Origin: JAAYBY01 sp964654125 | GTDB lineage: Bacteria; Bacillota; Clostridia; Saccharofermentanales; UBA5734 | Direction of reading: 5' to 3' | NCBI GenBank assembly: GCA_964654125.1 | Contig: CAZZGG010000030.1 | Location: 1 to 24,640 of the forward strand | DNA: 24,640 bases | Shown here: positions 1-7,606 of the stretch, piece after piece | How the letters are laid out: every line of letters starts with the position of its first letter | Position numbering within the stretch: position 1 is the first letter of the stretch | Notes under the pieces: model-generated | The model's database searches: none | What the model was told of the DNA's origin: nothing | Seen by the model: only the letters and a program-made list of their open reading frames with translations | Program-made: the position numbers and the translations under genes

Positions 1-61
1 CGGCAATAGATCAACTAAAGAATTAGCGGGTTAACCAGCCTAAAATTGGCTATTTCCACAG
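1..61. other. Left-edge sequence after scpB, no feature
   Basis: Sixty-one bases downstream of the scpB stop. They contain only a 4-bp AGCC/GGCT hairpin without a T run, so no terminator can be claimed. The next gene of the unit, if any, lies outside the window. Confidence 0.5.
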
Positions 62-835
62 TCAATCTGCCTGATCTGCTTCATCTTCACCAAACAAAGC
101 TTCGGAAACAGCCAAAACAGCAGCGTCAGCCATATCCTTGACTTCCAGCGGCATTTTGTCCTGCTCCAGCTCTGGTTCGGCCTGGTAGACCTGGCTGAGC
201 TGGTCGATCGTCATCTGGCGGCTTTCTTTGCCGGCAGCCTGATCCAGTGATGTTTCAAAATCGCGCAAAGTGCCGTACATGAGCATCTCAAGCGGGGGTA
301 GCTCTTGGACAGAGCTGAGCCCGAAAGAGAGTAAAAACTGCTCTGTTGTCACATATAAGAAGGGCCGGCCTGGCGAATCGAGCTGGCCGGCTTCAGCCAG
401 CAAGCCTCTTTCAACCAGACGCGCCATGATAGAGTCGCTGTTGACCCCGCGCACTGCCTCAACCTGGGCCCTGGTCACAGGCTGATTATAGGCCACCACA
501 GCCAGTGTTTCATAAGCGGCCTGGGACAGGGGCGGCCGGTTGCGCGGCAAAAAAAGCCGCTCCAGCACTTCTTTTTGATTGGGCTTGGTGCTGAAAAAAT
601 AACCTTCTTCCACCCGGCGTAAAAGCAGGCCACGTCTGGGGTCCCGGGCCAGCTGGTCAGCCAGACCGGCCAGCACATTTTCCAGCAGCTGACGCGGCTG
701 GCCTGTGATGGCCACCAGTTTATCCAGGGGTAAAGGATCGCCTGCCGCAAAAAGCAGCGCCTCCAGAGCGGCCGGCAACTCAGCCGAGCTCAACGCAAAA
801 GCAGTACCGGCCTGTTCTTGAACTTTATCAGTCAT
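62..835 (-). CDS. scpB: Segregation and condensation protein B (ScpB)
   Basis: ScpB is the winged-helix partner of ScpA in the bacterial SMC-ScpAB condensin, which acts on the nucleoid in chromosome compaction and segregation. The family signature is visible as an N-terminal segment reading LPAALEALLFAAGDPLPLD, the central PPLSQAAYETLAVVAYNQPVTRAQVE block and the RGVNSDSIMARLVERGLL helix-turn-helix. I start it at the ATG at 835 (MTDKVQ), which has AGGAGA about seven bases upstream. An in-frame ATG at 862 adds nine residues but lies deep inside scpA and has no better site. The start overlaps the scpA stop by eight bases, so translation is probably coupled. At 257 residues it is longer than the usual roughly 190-200. 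The extra length is an acidic C-terminal tail ending GEDEADQAD. Identity is secure; the role of the tail is unknown. Confidence 0.95.
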   Translation of the reverse strand: MTDKVQEQAGTAFALSSAELPAALEALLFAAGDPLPLDKLVAITGQPRQLLENVLAGLADQLARDPRRGLLLRRVEEGYFFSTKPNQKEVLERLFLPRNRPPLSQAAYETLAVVAYNQPVTRAQVEAVRGVNSDSIMARLVERGLLAEAGQLDSPGRPFLYVTTEQFLLSFGLSSVQELPPLEMLMYGTLRDFETSLDQAAGKESRQMTIDQLSQVYQAEPELEQDKMPLEVKDMADAAVLAVSEALFGEDEADQAD

Positions 836-1640
836 ATTCTTTCTCCTGGACAGCTGCCACAAGGTCCTGTTCAGACAAGGCGGGATCTGCCCCGGATTTT
901 TTATTTTCCTCCAGCATGATCACAGCAAAAGGTTTTTCCTGATGCACTATAATCCTGTCCAGGCGCATCAGCTCCAGCACTGCCAAAAAGCCCGTCAGGC
1001 GTTCCAGTTTGCTGGTCCGGGTCAAGGGGAAAATCTCATTAAAGAAGATCCGGCTGCTCATTTGCACATACTGCCAGACCTGGCGCATCTTGGCCTGTAA
1101 AGAAACCTTCTCGCGTTGGAGCAGATGAGCTATCTTTTCCTTCTGGTCATGAAACCTGGCCTTATTTTGCTGGACCAGACGCAAGCTGGCCTGGCGGAAA
1201 AGCTCCCAGTCCAGTACCAGGCTGTCCTTATGTAAGGCCAAGCCGAGCCGAGCTGGTGGTTCGGCCAGCTTGAGCATGGTCTGGCTGTATTCGGCATGAC
1301 GCTCCTCTAGATCAGCGGCAATGGTGCGGCAGCGGCGGTATTCCAATAGCCGCAGCACCAGCTCCTCGCGCGGATCTGCTTCCGCAGCCAGCTCGGTCGG
1401 CCGGTTAGGCAATAACAGGCGGGATTTAATATGGAGTAAAGTCGCTGCCATCAGTAAAAAATCACTGGCCAGATCCAGGTCAATCTCATCCAGCCCCTGC
1501 AGGTAAGCCAGGTACTGGTCAGTCACCTCAGCTATGGGGATATCGTAAATATCCAGTTTATTCTTTTCAATCAGATGAAAAAGCAGATCCAGCGGGCCTT
1601 CAAACTGACTGATTTTAAGCTCCGGGACTGACGCTTTCAT
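828..1640 (-). CDS. scpA: Segregation and condensation protein A (ScpA)
   Basis: ScpA is the kleisin subunit that bridges the SMC ATPase heads and recruits ScpB. The N-terminal signature is clear: FEGPLDLLFHLIEKNKLDIYDIPI, then VTDQYLAYL and the ASDFLLMAATLLHIKSRLLLP helix, which carries the SMC-neck contact. The C-terminal winged helix lies around residues 200-240. The 270-residue length is normal. The ATG at 1640 shares its first A with the trpS stop (TAATG arrangement), so the gene is almost certainly translated from the same message as trpS. An scpA-scpB pair next to an M50 peptidase gene is a familiar Bacillota arrangement. Confidence 0.96.
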   Translation of the reverse strand: MKASVPELKISQFEGPLDLLFHLIEKNKLDIYDIPIAEVTDQYLAYLQGLDEIDLDLASDFLLMAATLLHIKSRLLLPNRPTELAAEADPREELVLRLLEYRRCRTIAADLEERHAEYSQTMLKLAEPPARLGLALHKDSLVLDWELFRQASLRLVQQNKARFHDQKEKIAHLLQREKVSLQAKMRQVWQYVQMSSRIFFNEIFPLTRTSKLERLTGFLAVLELMRLDRIIVHQEKPFAVIMLEENKKSGADPALSEQDLVAAVQEKEYD

Positions 1641-2644
1641 TACAGGTCCAGATGCATGGCCTTGCGGACTTTCTGTAAAGTCCGGGCAGCCTGGCTGCGC
1701 GCCCTGGCTGAGCCCTGGTCCAGGATCTCTAAAAGCCCAGCCTTATCTTGTAAGAGGGCTGTTCTTTTTTCATGGATAGGCTCGTGGAAGGCCAGCAGGC
1801 GCTTTTGCAGCATTTTTTTACAGTCAACACAGCCCAGGGTGCCGGTACGGCAGCCCTTGTCAATAAAGGCCACTTCATCCGGCGGGCTGAAGATCTTGTG
1901 GAAGGCAAAGACTGTGCAGACCTCCGGATTACCCGGATCTGTCTTATGGATGCGGGCCGGGTCTGTCTTCATGCTCATGACCTTCTTTTTCACCACTGCC
2001 GGCGGATCGGCAAAGCTGATGGTGTTGCCATAGCTTTTGGACATCTTGCGTCCATCAGTGCCGGGCAGGACCTTGGCCACTGTCAAGAGCGGCTGGGGTT
2101 CTGGGAAGATAGGCTTATAGATATGGTTGAAACGGCGGGCGATCTCCCGGCTCAGTTCCAGATGAGGCAGCTGGTCTTCACCCACAGGTACAAAATCCGC
2201 CAGATAGGCCAGGATATCGGCTGCCTGCAGGCAGGGATAACCCAAAAAGCCCAGAGTCTGGATATTTTTTTCCTTGAGCTGGACCAGCTGTTCCTTATAG
2301 GTGGGACTGCGCTCCAGCCAGGACTGGGGTGTGATCATGGCCAGGAGCAAAAAGAGCTCAGCATGCTCCATGACTCGTGATTGTAAAAAGATGGTGCTGC
2401 GCTCAGGGTCCAGGCCACAGGCGATAAAATCAGCCAGCAGGCTGAGGATATTATCCGGCAGGCCTTTTGTCTCAGCATAGCCTGTGGTCAGGGCATGCCA
2501 GTCAGCTATAAAATAATGGCAGTCATACTCATCCTGCAGACGCACCCAGTTTTCCAGGGCACCGAAATAGTTACCCAGGTGGATATCACCGGTGGGACGG
2601 GCGCCACTTAAAATAATCTTTTTCTTGATCTTATCTTCCTGCAT
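1640..2644 (-). CDS. trpS: Tryptophan--tRNA ligase
   Basis: Class Ic aminoacyl-tRNA synthetase charging tRNA-Trp in the cytoplasm. The HIGH-equivalent motif is in GDIHLGNYFG near residues 19-28, followed by DCHYFIADWHALT. The KMSKS loop is intact (RKMSKSYGN near residue 200). A VGEDQLPHLELSREIARRFN block, typical of TrpS, is present. I choose the ATG at 2644 (MQEDKIKKK, 334 aa) because GGAGG stands the right distance upstream. The in-frame ATG codons at 2656 and 2659 would place that ribosome site inside the gene. It lies 20 bases after the M50 peptidase gene and runs into scpA with a one-base overlap. No Trp-specific T-box precedes it, so control is presumably through the upstream operon promoter. 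Confidence 0.96.
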   Translation of the reverse strand: MQEDKIKKKIILSGARPTGDIHLGNYFGALENWVRLQDEYDCHYFIADWHALTTGYAETKGLPDNILSLLADFIACGLDPERSTIFLQSRVMEHAELFLLLAMITPQSWLERSPTYKEQLVQLKEKNIQTLGFLGYPCLQAADILAYLADFVPVGEDQLPHLELSREIARRFNHIYKPIFPEPQPLLTVAKVLPGTDGRKMSKSYGNTISFADPPAVVKKKVMSMKTDPARIHKTDPGNPEVCTVFAFHKIFSPPDEVAFIDKGCRTGTLGCVDCKKMLQKRLLAFHEPIHEKRTALLQDKAGLLEILDQGSARARSQAARTLQKVRKAMHLDL

Positions 2645-2664
2645 ATTTTCCTCCATCAAATTTG

Positions 2665-3393
2665 TTAAGCCAGGCCGACCAGCTGCCAGAGCCAGTAGAA
2701 AAAGTTTTCCACGGGCCGGTAGATCAACCAGTTAAAGGGCCAGGCCACATAACTGAGCACAGTTGACAAAACACCCCTGCCCAGGATGACCAGGGCTAAA
2801 AATACCAACCCGATATAGCGCTCATAGGACATGAGCCGGAAGTAGAGCTGGTCGGGCAAGATTGAGCCGAAAACCTTAAAGCCGTCCAGGGGTGGCACAG
2901 GCAAAAGATTAAAGACAGCCAGGATGATGTTGGCACCGTATAGGCGCTGGAAAAGAGCTGCCAGTATTTGCCAGACCTGACCGGTCTGACCAGCCAGCAG
3001 GGAGATTGTCACCAGCGAAAAAAGCAGCAGCACACTAGCTGAGGCTAAAAGCAGATTGGCAGCCGGGCCGGCCAGGCTGGTCAGCATCATGCCCTTTTTG
3101 ATACTGATCTCTTTTTTAAAGCGGGCCGGATTGATCGGCACCGGCCTGGCCCAGCCGATACCACCGATCAAAAAGACAATTGAGCCAACCGGATCGAGGT
3201 GGGCCAGGGGGTTCATGGTCAGCCGGCCCTGCAAGGCGGCCGTGTCATCGCCCAGGCGCCAGGCAGCCCAGGCATGAGCCAGCTCATGAAAGGACAGCGA
3301 AACACACAGGACCAGGATCAGGATCAAAAATCCCGTCAGATCAAAATCCCCGCTGAACATGCCCAAAAGGGCGGCTTTTCCGATATATGTCAT
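2665..3393 (-). CDS. Site-2-type intramembrane metallopeptidase, M50 family
   Basis: A multi-pass membrane zinc protease of the M50B (site-2 protease) class. The zinc motif HELAH is at residues 36-40 inside the first hydrophobic helix, and the second zinc-ligand region is present as FNLLPVPPLDG near residues 161-171. The MNPLAHLDPVGS segment (about 60-71) is characteristic of the small, PDZ-less M50 group found in Bacillota. At 242 aa with about five or six hydrophobic helices it has normal length for this group. The substrate is unknown; it could be a membrane regulatory protein. The ATG at 3393 has AAAGGAAAG upstream. It is the first gene of the peptidase-trpS-scpA-scpB unit. It is not RseP/RasP, because no PDZ domain is present. 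Confidence 0.9.
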   Translation of the reverse strand: MTYIGKAALLGMFSGDFDLTGFLILILVLCVSLSFHELAHAWAAWRLGDDTAALQGRLTMNPLAHLDPVGSIVFLIGGIGWARPVPINPARFKKEISIKKGMMLTSLAGPAANLLLASASVLLLFSLVTISLLAGQTGQVWQILAALFQRLYGANIILAVFNLLPVPPLDGFKVFGSILPDQLYFRLMSYERYIGLVFLALVILGRGVLSTVLSYVAWPFNWLIYRPVENFFYWLWQLVGLA

Positions 3394-3428
3394 TCACAAC
3401 TTTCCTTTAAAACAGTTTCCTGTTCCTG

Positions 3429-3437
3429 ATTATACCA
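3429..3437 (-). promoter_or_regulatory. Possible extended -10 promoter for the peptidase-trpS-scpAB unit
   Basis: Read on the minus strand this is TGGTATAAT, a consensus -10 hexamer with the TGN extension, about 36 bases upstream of the peptidase ATG and just after the ileS stop. There is no good -35 at 17 bases (only an A-rich tract), which is tolerable for extended -10 promoters. The 6-bp palindrome AAGCAG-AC-CTGCTT lies just upstream of the -10. Confidence 0.4.
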
Positions 3438-3455
3438 TGAAGCAGGTCTGCTTTT

Positions 3456-6400
3456 TTAATCGGCTGCAGCAATCCTTTCCACTGACAGGGTGCACTGCTC
3501 GCCGTTTAAGTCCCACAGGCGGCCACCCGGACCCTCGCCTGCCTCAATCCGGCTGGCCAGGACCTCTTCAGCGATCCTGCTGCTGTGGCGTAAGATCAGG
3601 CCGGCTATTTTAGCGTTACCGCTATGGCGCAAGATGATACGGTCGGTCACTTCAAAGTCACTGTCCTTGCGCATGGTCTGGACTTTGCTGATCACCTCCC
3701 GCACAAAGCCTTCCTCAATCAACTCATCGGTCAGCCTGGTGTCCAGGGCCACTGTCATATCACGGTCCTGGTAGGAGACCAGGTCCTGGGGCTGGACAGT
3801 CTCAATCAGGAGGTCCTCTTCAGCCAGTTCAATCGGCTGGCCTGCCAGCTCCAGTTCCAGTTTACCCTGATCTTTCAGCTGCTGCACTGCCTGCTGGCCG
3901 TCCAGACCCGCCAGCAGGGCTGAGAGTTGCGGCATCAGCTTACCAAAACGGCGGCCCAGGGTGCGCAACTGGGGCTTGATCTTATAGTCGACCAGGTCCT
4001 GGCTGTCAGCCAGATACTCGATCCGGCGTACATTCAGCTCATCCTTGACCAGTTCCTGATAGGCTTCGGGCAGGACTCGCGGTGCCACGCAATAAAGAGT
4101 GGCCAGGGGCTGGCGGTTCTTGATCGCCGCCGTATTGCGGGCCGCCCGGCCCAGCCAGACCATGCTGAGCACATCTGCCATCTGTTTTTCCAGCTCCGGA
4201 TCGACCAAATCCAAGTCTGCCTGGGGGAAATCACACAGGTGGACACTGGCTGGAGCGGCTGGATCATGACTCAGGACCAGGTTCTGGTAGATGGCCTCTG
4301 TCATGAAGGGGGTGAAAGGAGCACTCAGGCGGGTCAGCTGCTCCAGCACTGTGTAAAGTGTCATATAGGCATTGACCTTATCCTGCTCCATGCCGGGCTG
4401 CCAGTAACGTTCCCGGCCGCGCCTGACATACCAGTTGGATAAATCGTCCACAAAGGCCTGGATGGCCCGGGCAGCAGTCGTGATATCGTATTTTTGCAAC
4501 AGCTTATCAACCTGGCTGATCAGGCTGTTGCAGCGGCTCAGCACCCAGCGGTCCAGCTCACCCAGCAGCTCCGGCTCAAGATGATGTTCTTGCGGGTTAA
4601 AACCGTCAATCTGAGCGTACATTATATAAAAAGCATAGGTGTTCCAGAAGGTGCCCATAAACTTGCGCTGGGCTTCATTGACTGCCTCCTCGGAAAAGCG
4701 CGAAGGCAGCCAGGGTGAACTGGCAGAATAAAAATACCAGCGCACGGCATCGGCACCCTGCTTATCCAGGATCAGCCAGGGATCGATCACATTGCCCTTA
4801 TGCTTGCTCATCTTCTGGCCATGCTTGTCCTGGACCAGGCCCATGACAATTACATTGCGGTAGGGCGAGACATCAAAAAGGACTGTGCCTAAAGCCATTA
4901 AAGTGTAGAACCAGCCCCTGGTCTGGTCCAGGGCTTCCGAGATGAAGTCAGCCGGGAAGTTCTTGTCAAAGAGCTCCTTGTTTTCAAAAGGATAGTGCCA
5001 CTGGGCAAAGGGCATGGCACCGGAATCAAACCAGCAGTCCAGCACTTCGCTGGTCCGGGTCATCTGGCAGCTGCACTGCGGGCACTTGATCTGGACCTTA
5101 TCGATATAGGGCTTATGCAGTTCAATATCATCCGGGCAGTTGTCAGACATGGACTTCAACTCCGCAATGGAGCCAATCACATGGCGGTGGCCGCAGTCAC
5201 ATTCCCAGATGGGCAGGGGGGCTCCCCAGTATCTTTCCCGGGAGATGCTCCAGTCAATAATATTTTCCAAAAACTTGCCAAAACGGCCGTCGCGGATATT
5301 TTCCGGAATCCAGTTAACTGTGGCATTATTGGCTAAAAGGTTATCCCGCACAGCTGTCATGCGCACAAACCAGGAACTGCGGGCATAGTAGATCAGGGCA
5401 GTGTCGCAGCGCCAGCAGAAAGGATAGCTGTGCTCATAGGGCATTTTTTTCAGCAGCAGGCCGTCCGCTGCCAGCTTCTTGATCAGGCCCGGGTCGGCGT
5501 CTTTACAAAACTGGCCGGCAAAGTCAGTCACTTCCGCTGGCATGGTGCCGTCTTCCTGGACCAGCTGGACAAAGGGCAGGTCATATTTTTGACCAACCCG
5601 GGAGTCATCTTCACCAAAGGCCGGGGCGATGTGAACGATACCGGTACCGTCGGTTAAGGTGACATATTCATCAGCAGTGACATAAAAGGCTTTCTTGCCG
5701 CTGGCTTCCACTGTGCTTTGGGCATAGGGAAACAAGGGCTCATAGGCCAGGCCTTCCAGTTCCTTGCCCTTATAGCGCTCGATGATGCGGCCTTCTTCCC
5801 CAAAGACCTGGGGCACCAGGCTCTCGGCCAGATAGTAACGCACCGGCTTTACCGTGCCATCAATGTCTTCAGGAAACTCAACCAGGACATACTCTTTATC
5901 CGGATGGACACACAGAGCCACATTGGAGGGCAAGGTCCAGGGCGTGGTGGTCCAGGCTGCCAGATAGCTGTCAATTTGACCAGCCACTTTAAAGCGCACG
6001 TAGATGGATGTCTCCTTGACATCCTGATAGCCCTGGGCCACTTCATGGCTGGATAAGGTGGTGCCGCAGCGCGGGCAATAAGGCAGGATCTTGTGCCCCT
6101 TATAAAGCAGGCCCTTGTCCCAGATGGTTTTAAGGGCCCACCATTCGGATTCGATATAGTCGTTTTCATAGGTGATATAGGGGTTTTCCATGTCAGCCCA
6201 AAAGCCAACCCGCTCAGACATGTCTTCCCACTCAGCCTTATATTTCCAGACACTTTCACGGCATTTATCGATGAAGTTCTCCACTCCATAGGCTTCGATC
6301 TGCTCTTTGCCATCGATACCAAGGGCTTTTTCCACTTCCAGCTCGACCGGCAGGCCATGGGTGTCCCAGCCCGCCTTACGCAGGACATTTTTGCCTTTCA

Positions 6401-6620
6401 TGGTTTGGAAACGCGGGATGATGTCCTTGATGGAACGGGTCAGGATATGACCGATATGCGGTTTGCCGTTGGCAGTCGGCGGTCCGTCGTAGAATGTGAA
6501 TTCCGGACAACCAGCCCGGTGGCTCAGTGATTTTTTAAAGATTTCCTCTTTTTGCCAAAACTGCAGTACTTCTTGCTCCCTTTGGGCAAAACTCATATCT
6601 GTTGCTACCTTCTTATACAT
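3456..6620 (-). CDS. ileS: Isoleucine--tRNA ligase, type 2 (eukaryote-like)
   Basis: Charges tRNA-Ile in the cytoplasm and edits mischarged valine. The catalytic HIGH motif is in PPTANGKPHIGH (residues 47-58), the CP1 editing domain contains TTTPWTLPSN near residue 224, and the second signature is KMSKHKGN near residue 602 rather than KMSKS. FYDGPPTANG, WDTHGLPVELEVEK and DWSISRERYWGAPLPIW are hallmarks of the type 2 class. This class is found in eukaryotes and a subset of bacteria, and several members are naturally insensitive to mupirocin. The length of 1054 aa fits type 2. Internal CxxC pairs (CPRC near 181, CPQC near 509) look like zinc sites. The ATG at 6620 has GGAGG about six bases upstream. 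Expression is controlled by the T-box leader upstream. Confidence 0.97.
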   Translation of the reverse strand: MYKKVATDMSFAQREQEVLQFWQKEEIFKKSLSHRAGCPEFTFYDGPPTANGKPHIGHILTRSIKDIIPRFQTMKGKNVLRKAGWDTHGLPVELEVEKALGIDGKEQIEAYGVENFIDKCRESVWKYKAEWEDMSERVGFWADMENPYITYENDYIESEWWALKTIWDKGLLYKGHKILPYCPRCGTTLSSHEVAQGYQDVKETSIYVRFKVAGQIDSYLAAWTTTPWTLPSNVALCVHPDKEYVLVEFPEDIDGTVKPVRYYLAESLVPQVFGEEGRIIERYKGKELEGLAYEPLFPYAQSTVEASGKKAFYVTADEYVTLTDGTGIVHIAPAFGEDDSRVGQKYDLPFVQLVQEDGTMPAEVTDFAGQFCKDADPGLIKKLAADGLLLKKMPYEHSYPFCWRCDTALIYYARSSWFVRMTAVRDNLLANNATVNWIPENIRDGRFGKFLENIIDWSISRERYWGAPLPIWECDCGHRHVIGSIAELKSMSDNCPDDIELHKPYIDKVQIKCPQCSCQMTRTSEVLDCWFDSGAMPFAQWHYPFENKELFDKNFPADFISEALDQTRGWFYTLMALGTVLFDVSPYRNVIVMGLVQDKHGQKMSKHKGNVIDPWLILDKQGADAVRWYFYSASSPWLPSRFSEEAVNEAQRKFMGTFWNTYAFYIMYAQIDGFNPQEHHLEPELLGELDRWVLSRCNSLISQVDKLLQKYDITTAARAIQAFVDDLSNWYVRRGRERYWQPGMEQDKVNAYMTLYTVLEQLTRLSAPFTPFMTEAIYQNLVLSHDPAAPASVHLCDFPQADLDLVDPELEKQMADVLSMVWLGRAARNTAAIKNRQPLATLYCVAPRVLPEAYQELVKDELNVRRIEYLADSQDLVDYKIKPQLRTLGRRFGKLMPQLSALLAGLDGQQAVQQLKDQGKLELELAGQPIELAEEDLLIETVQPQDLVSYQDRDMTVALDTRLTDELIEEGFVREVISKVQTMRKDSDFEVTDRIILRHSGNAKIAGLILRHSSRIAEEVLASRIEAGEGPGGRLWDLNGEQCTLSVERIAAAD

Positions 6621-6634
6621 ACCCTACCTCCAAT

Positions 6635-6662
6635 AAAAAAAGACGCCCACCAACGGGGCGCC
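6635..6662 (-). terminator. T-box terminator upstream of ileS
   Basis: On the minus strand GGCGCCC (6656-6662) pairs with GGGCGTC (6642-6648) around a seven-base loop, followed by a run of seven T (6635-6641). This is a classic intrinsic terminator, 15 bases before the ileS start codon. Its 5' arm lies just after the T-box antiterminator sequence, as expected for a transcriptional T-box switch. Confidence 0.88.
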
Positions 6663-6911
6663 AATCCAAGCGCGGTACCACCCGTACACGGCAAACAACC
6701 TAACTGCTTGCCATCTCGTCTTTCTGTTAACGGTGACGCTGCCACAAAGGCAGTCTGCCGGCCCTTCCTACTCCCTCTCAAGAGGTTTTGTCGGGCTGCT
6801 CGCGGATGATCTTCGCCAGAGGACTTAATTATGCAGCTCCCACCAGCCTGCACTCGCTGTAAAAAATTCAACTGGTTACTTTTTCCGGTCAATGCATTTG
6901 TATTATCATTT
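6635..6911 (-). ncRNA. T-box leader (isoleucine specifier) of ileS
   Basis: The nearly invariant T-box TGGTACCGCG lies at 6671-6680 on the minus strand, preceded by GTACGGG. Its TGGT can pair with the free tRNA 3' end and form the antiterminator. About 130 bases upstream, GAAG is followed by tandem ATC codons (6805-6810), fitting an isoleucine specifier in stem I. The GGCTGGTGGGAGCTGC segment near 6834-6848 resembles the apical stem I region, and GGGAGTAGG near 6765-6773 resembles the stem II junction. The leader runs from a predicted start near 6911 to the terminator at 6635. Known mechanism: uncharged tRNA-Ile stabilises the antiterminator and allows ileS transcription. Exact stem boundaries were not computed. 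Confidence 0.92.
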
Positions 6912-6917
6912 TTTAAG

Positions 6918-6946
6918 ATTATACTAGATTCCAACCAGTCTGACAA
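6918..6946 (-). promoter_or_regulatory. Sigma-A promoter of the ileS T-box transcript
   Basis: Minus strand: -35 TTGTCA (6941-6946), 17-base spacer, -10 TATAAT (6918-6923). This predicts a start near 6911, just upstream of the T-box leader. Spacing is ideal and only one base departs from consensus. Confidence 0.82.
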
Positions 6947-7606
6947 CAGCCAGGATTTTTGCAGGATTTTTTGACAAATAGCGACAAAAAACATTGACGA
7001 GCCTATATTAAACAAGATCAGGGAAAGCGCCCTAAACATATTTGCAGAGCGTGGGTTGCCCAAGATACTAGCGTTAAAGCATGATCAAGGTCCCTCCAGC
7101 TAATGGCGGCTCTAATCAACAGCTTTAGGCAGTCAGCAGCAGCCTTGTGCGCAAAGAGTTTTTCTTTGCATCTTGCACCCTTTTTGGCAGGGCTGTGTTT
7201 TGGGCACCAAGCTATTTGCTTCTTTTTTGTTGGTGGAGCTCCGTTAGTAGTCATTAAAAAGTACATTGAAAAACAATAAGGTGCTAACCCCCTCCTAAAC
7301 CTTACGGCTTAGAAAGGGAATGCGCACGATTGAAGTGTTCAAAACCCCATTAAATACAGTGTTTTTACCCCTTGTCATTATTATGACATCCTCCCCTCCA
7401 GACGGGTCTGCGAAAAACTCGGTGCACGTTTTTTGTGCCTGGCCCGCCTGCCGGAATGGACAGATCTTCACAAAGATGGGCAGCGTTTCTTGAACATTTT
7501 TGAATGGAGCGTGGAGTGATATCTCCTGCCCTGCCCTTGGCCTCAGCCCTGCTTTTGTGTAAGATACAAAATACAGCTAGTGCTGAAAATAAAAAAGGCA
7601 GGCCAA
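6947..7606. other. Gene-free stretch of about 660 bases with hairpin and palindrome
   Basis: No open frame here looks like a known protein, and the region is richer in A+T and homopolymer runs than its neighbours. On the minus strand an 82-residue frame (7018-7266) opens with an ATG but has no clear ribosome site or recognisable domain. Structural elements seen are an imperfect hairpin at 7290-7318 (arms CCCT/AGGG, CTAA/TTAG, CC/GG, loop TTAC) and a 6-bp palindrome TGTCAT-TATT-ATGACA at 7373-7388. The promoter of the phosphoesterase gene must lie in the right part, but I could not find a convincing -35/-10 pair. The region could be a decayed mobile element or an uncharacterised non-coding RNA. 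Confidence 0.5.
7290..7318. repeat. Imperfect inverted repeat (hairpin)
   Basis: Arms pair CCCT with AGGG, CTAA with TTAG and CC with GG around a TTAC loop, with a C/AA bulge and one A-C mismatch. It is not followed by a long T run on either strand, so it is not a typical terminator. Confidence 0.45.

Noticed and set aside
1772..2380. A 202-residue plus-strand open frame opposite trpS
   Set aside because: It is antisense to a fully supported trpS, has no family resemblance, and is the kind of long shadow frame expected from biased codon use.
3439..3454. Palindrome AAGCAG-AC-CTGCTT after ileS as a terminator
   Set aside because: The two-base centre is too short for a real hairpin loop, and on the ileS strand no T run follows. 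The A-rich side is upstream in that direction.
3927..4442. A 171-residue plus-strand open frame opposite ileS
   Set aside because: Antisense shadow of ileS; no ribosome site or recognisable domain.
6971..7009. TTGACA and TATATT on the plus strand upstream of the phosphoesterase
   Set aside because: The two hexamers are 27 bases apart, far outside promoter spacing, and over 590 bases from the gene.
6605..7063. A 152-residue minus-strand open frame over the ileS leader
   Set aside because: It runs through the T-box, its terminator and the promoter, which are better supported; a protein here is incompatible with the RNA structure.
7018..7266. An 82-residue minus-strand open frame in the gene-free stretch
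   Set aside because: No clear ribosome site and no recognised domain. Codon use differs from neighbours. Kept only as part of the uncharacterised stretch.
7580..7606. Upstream GTG start for the metallophosphoesterase
   Set aside because: No Shine-Dalgarno site in front of it; the ATG at 7607 has one and gives a normal anchored protein.
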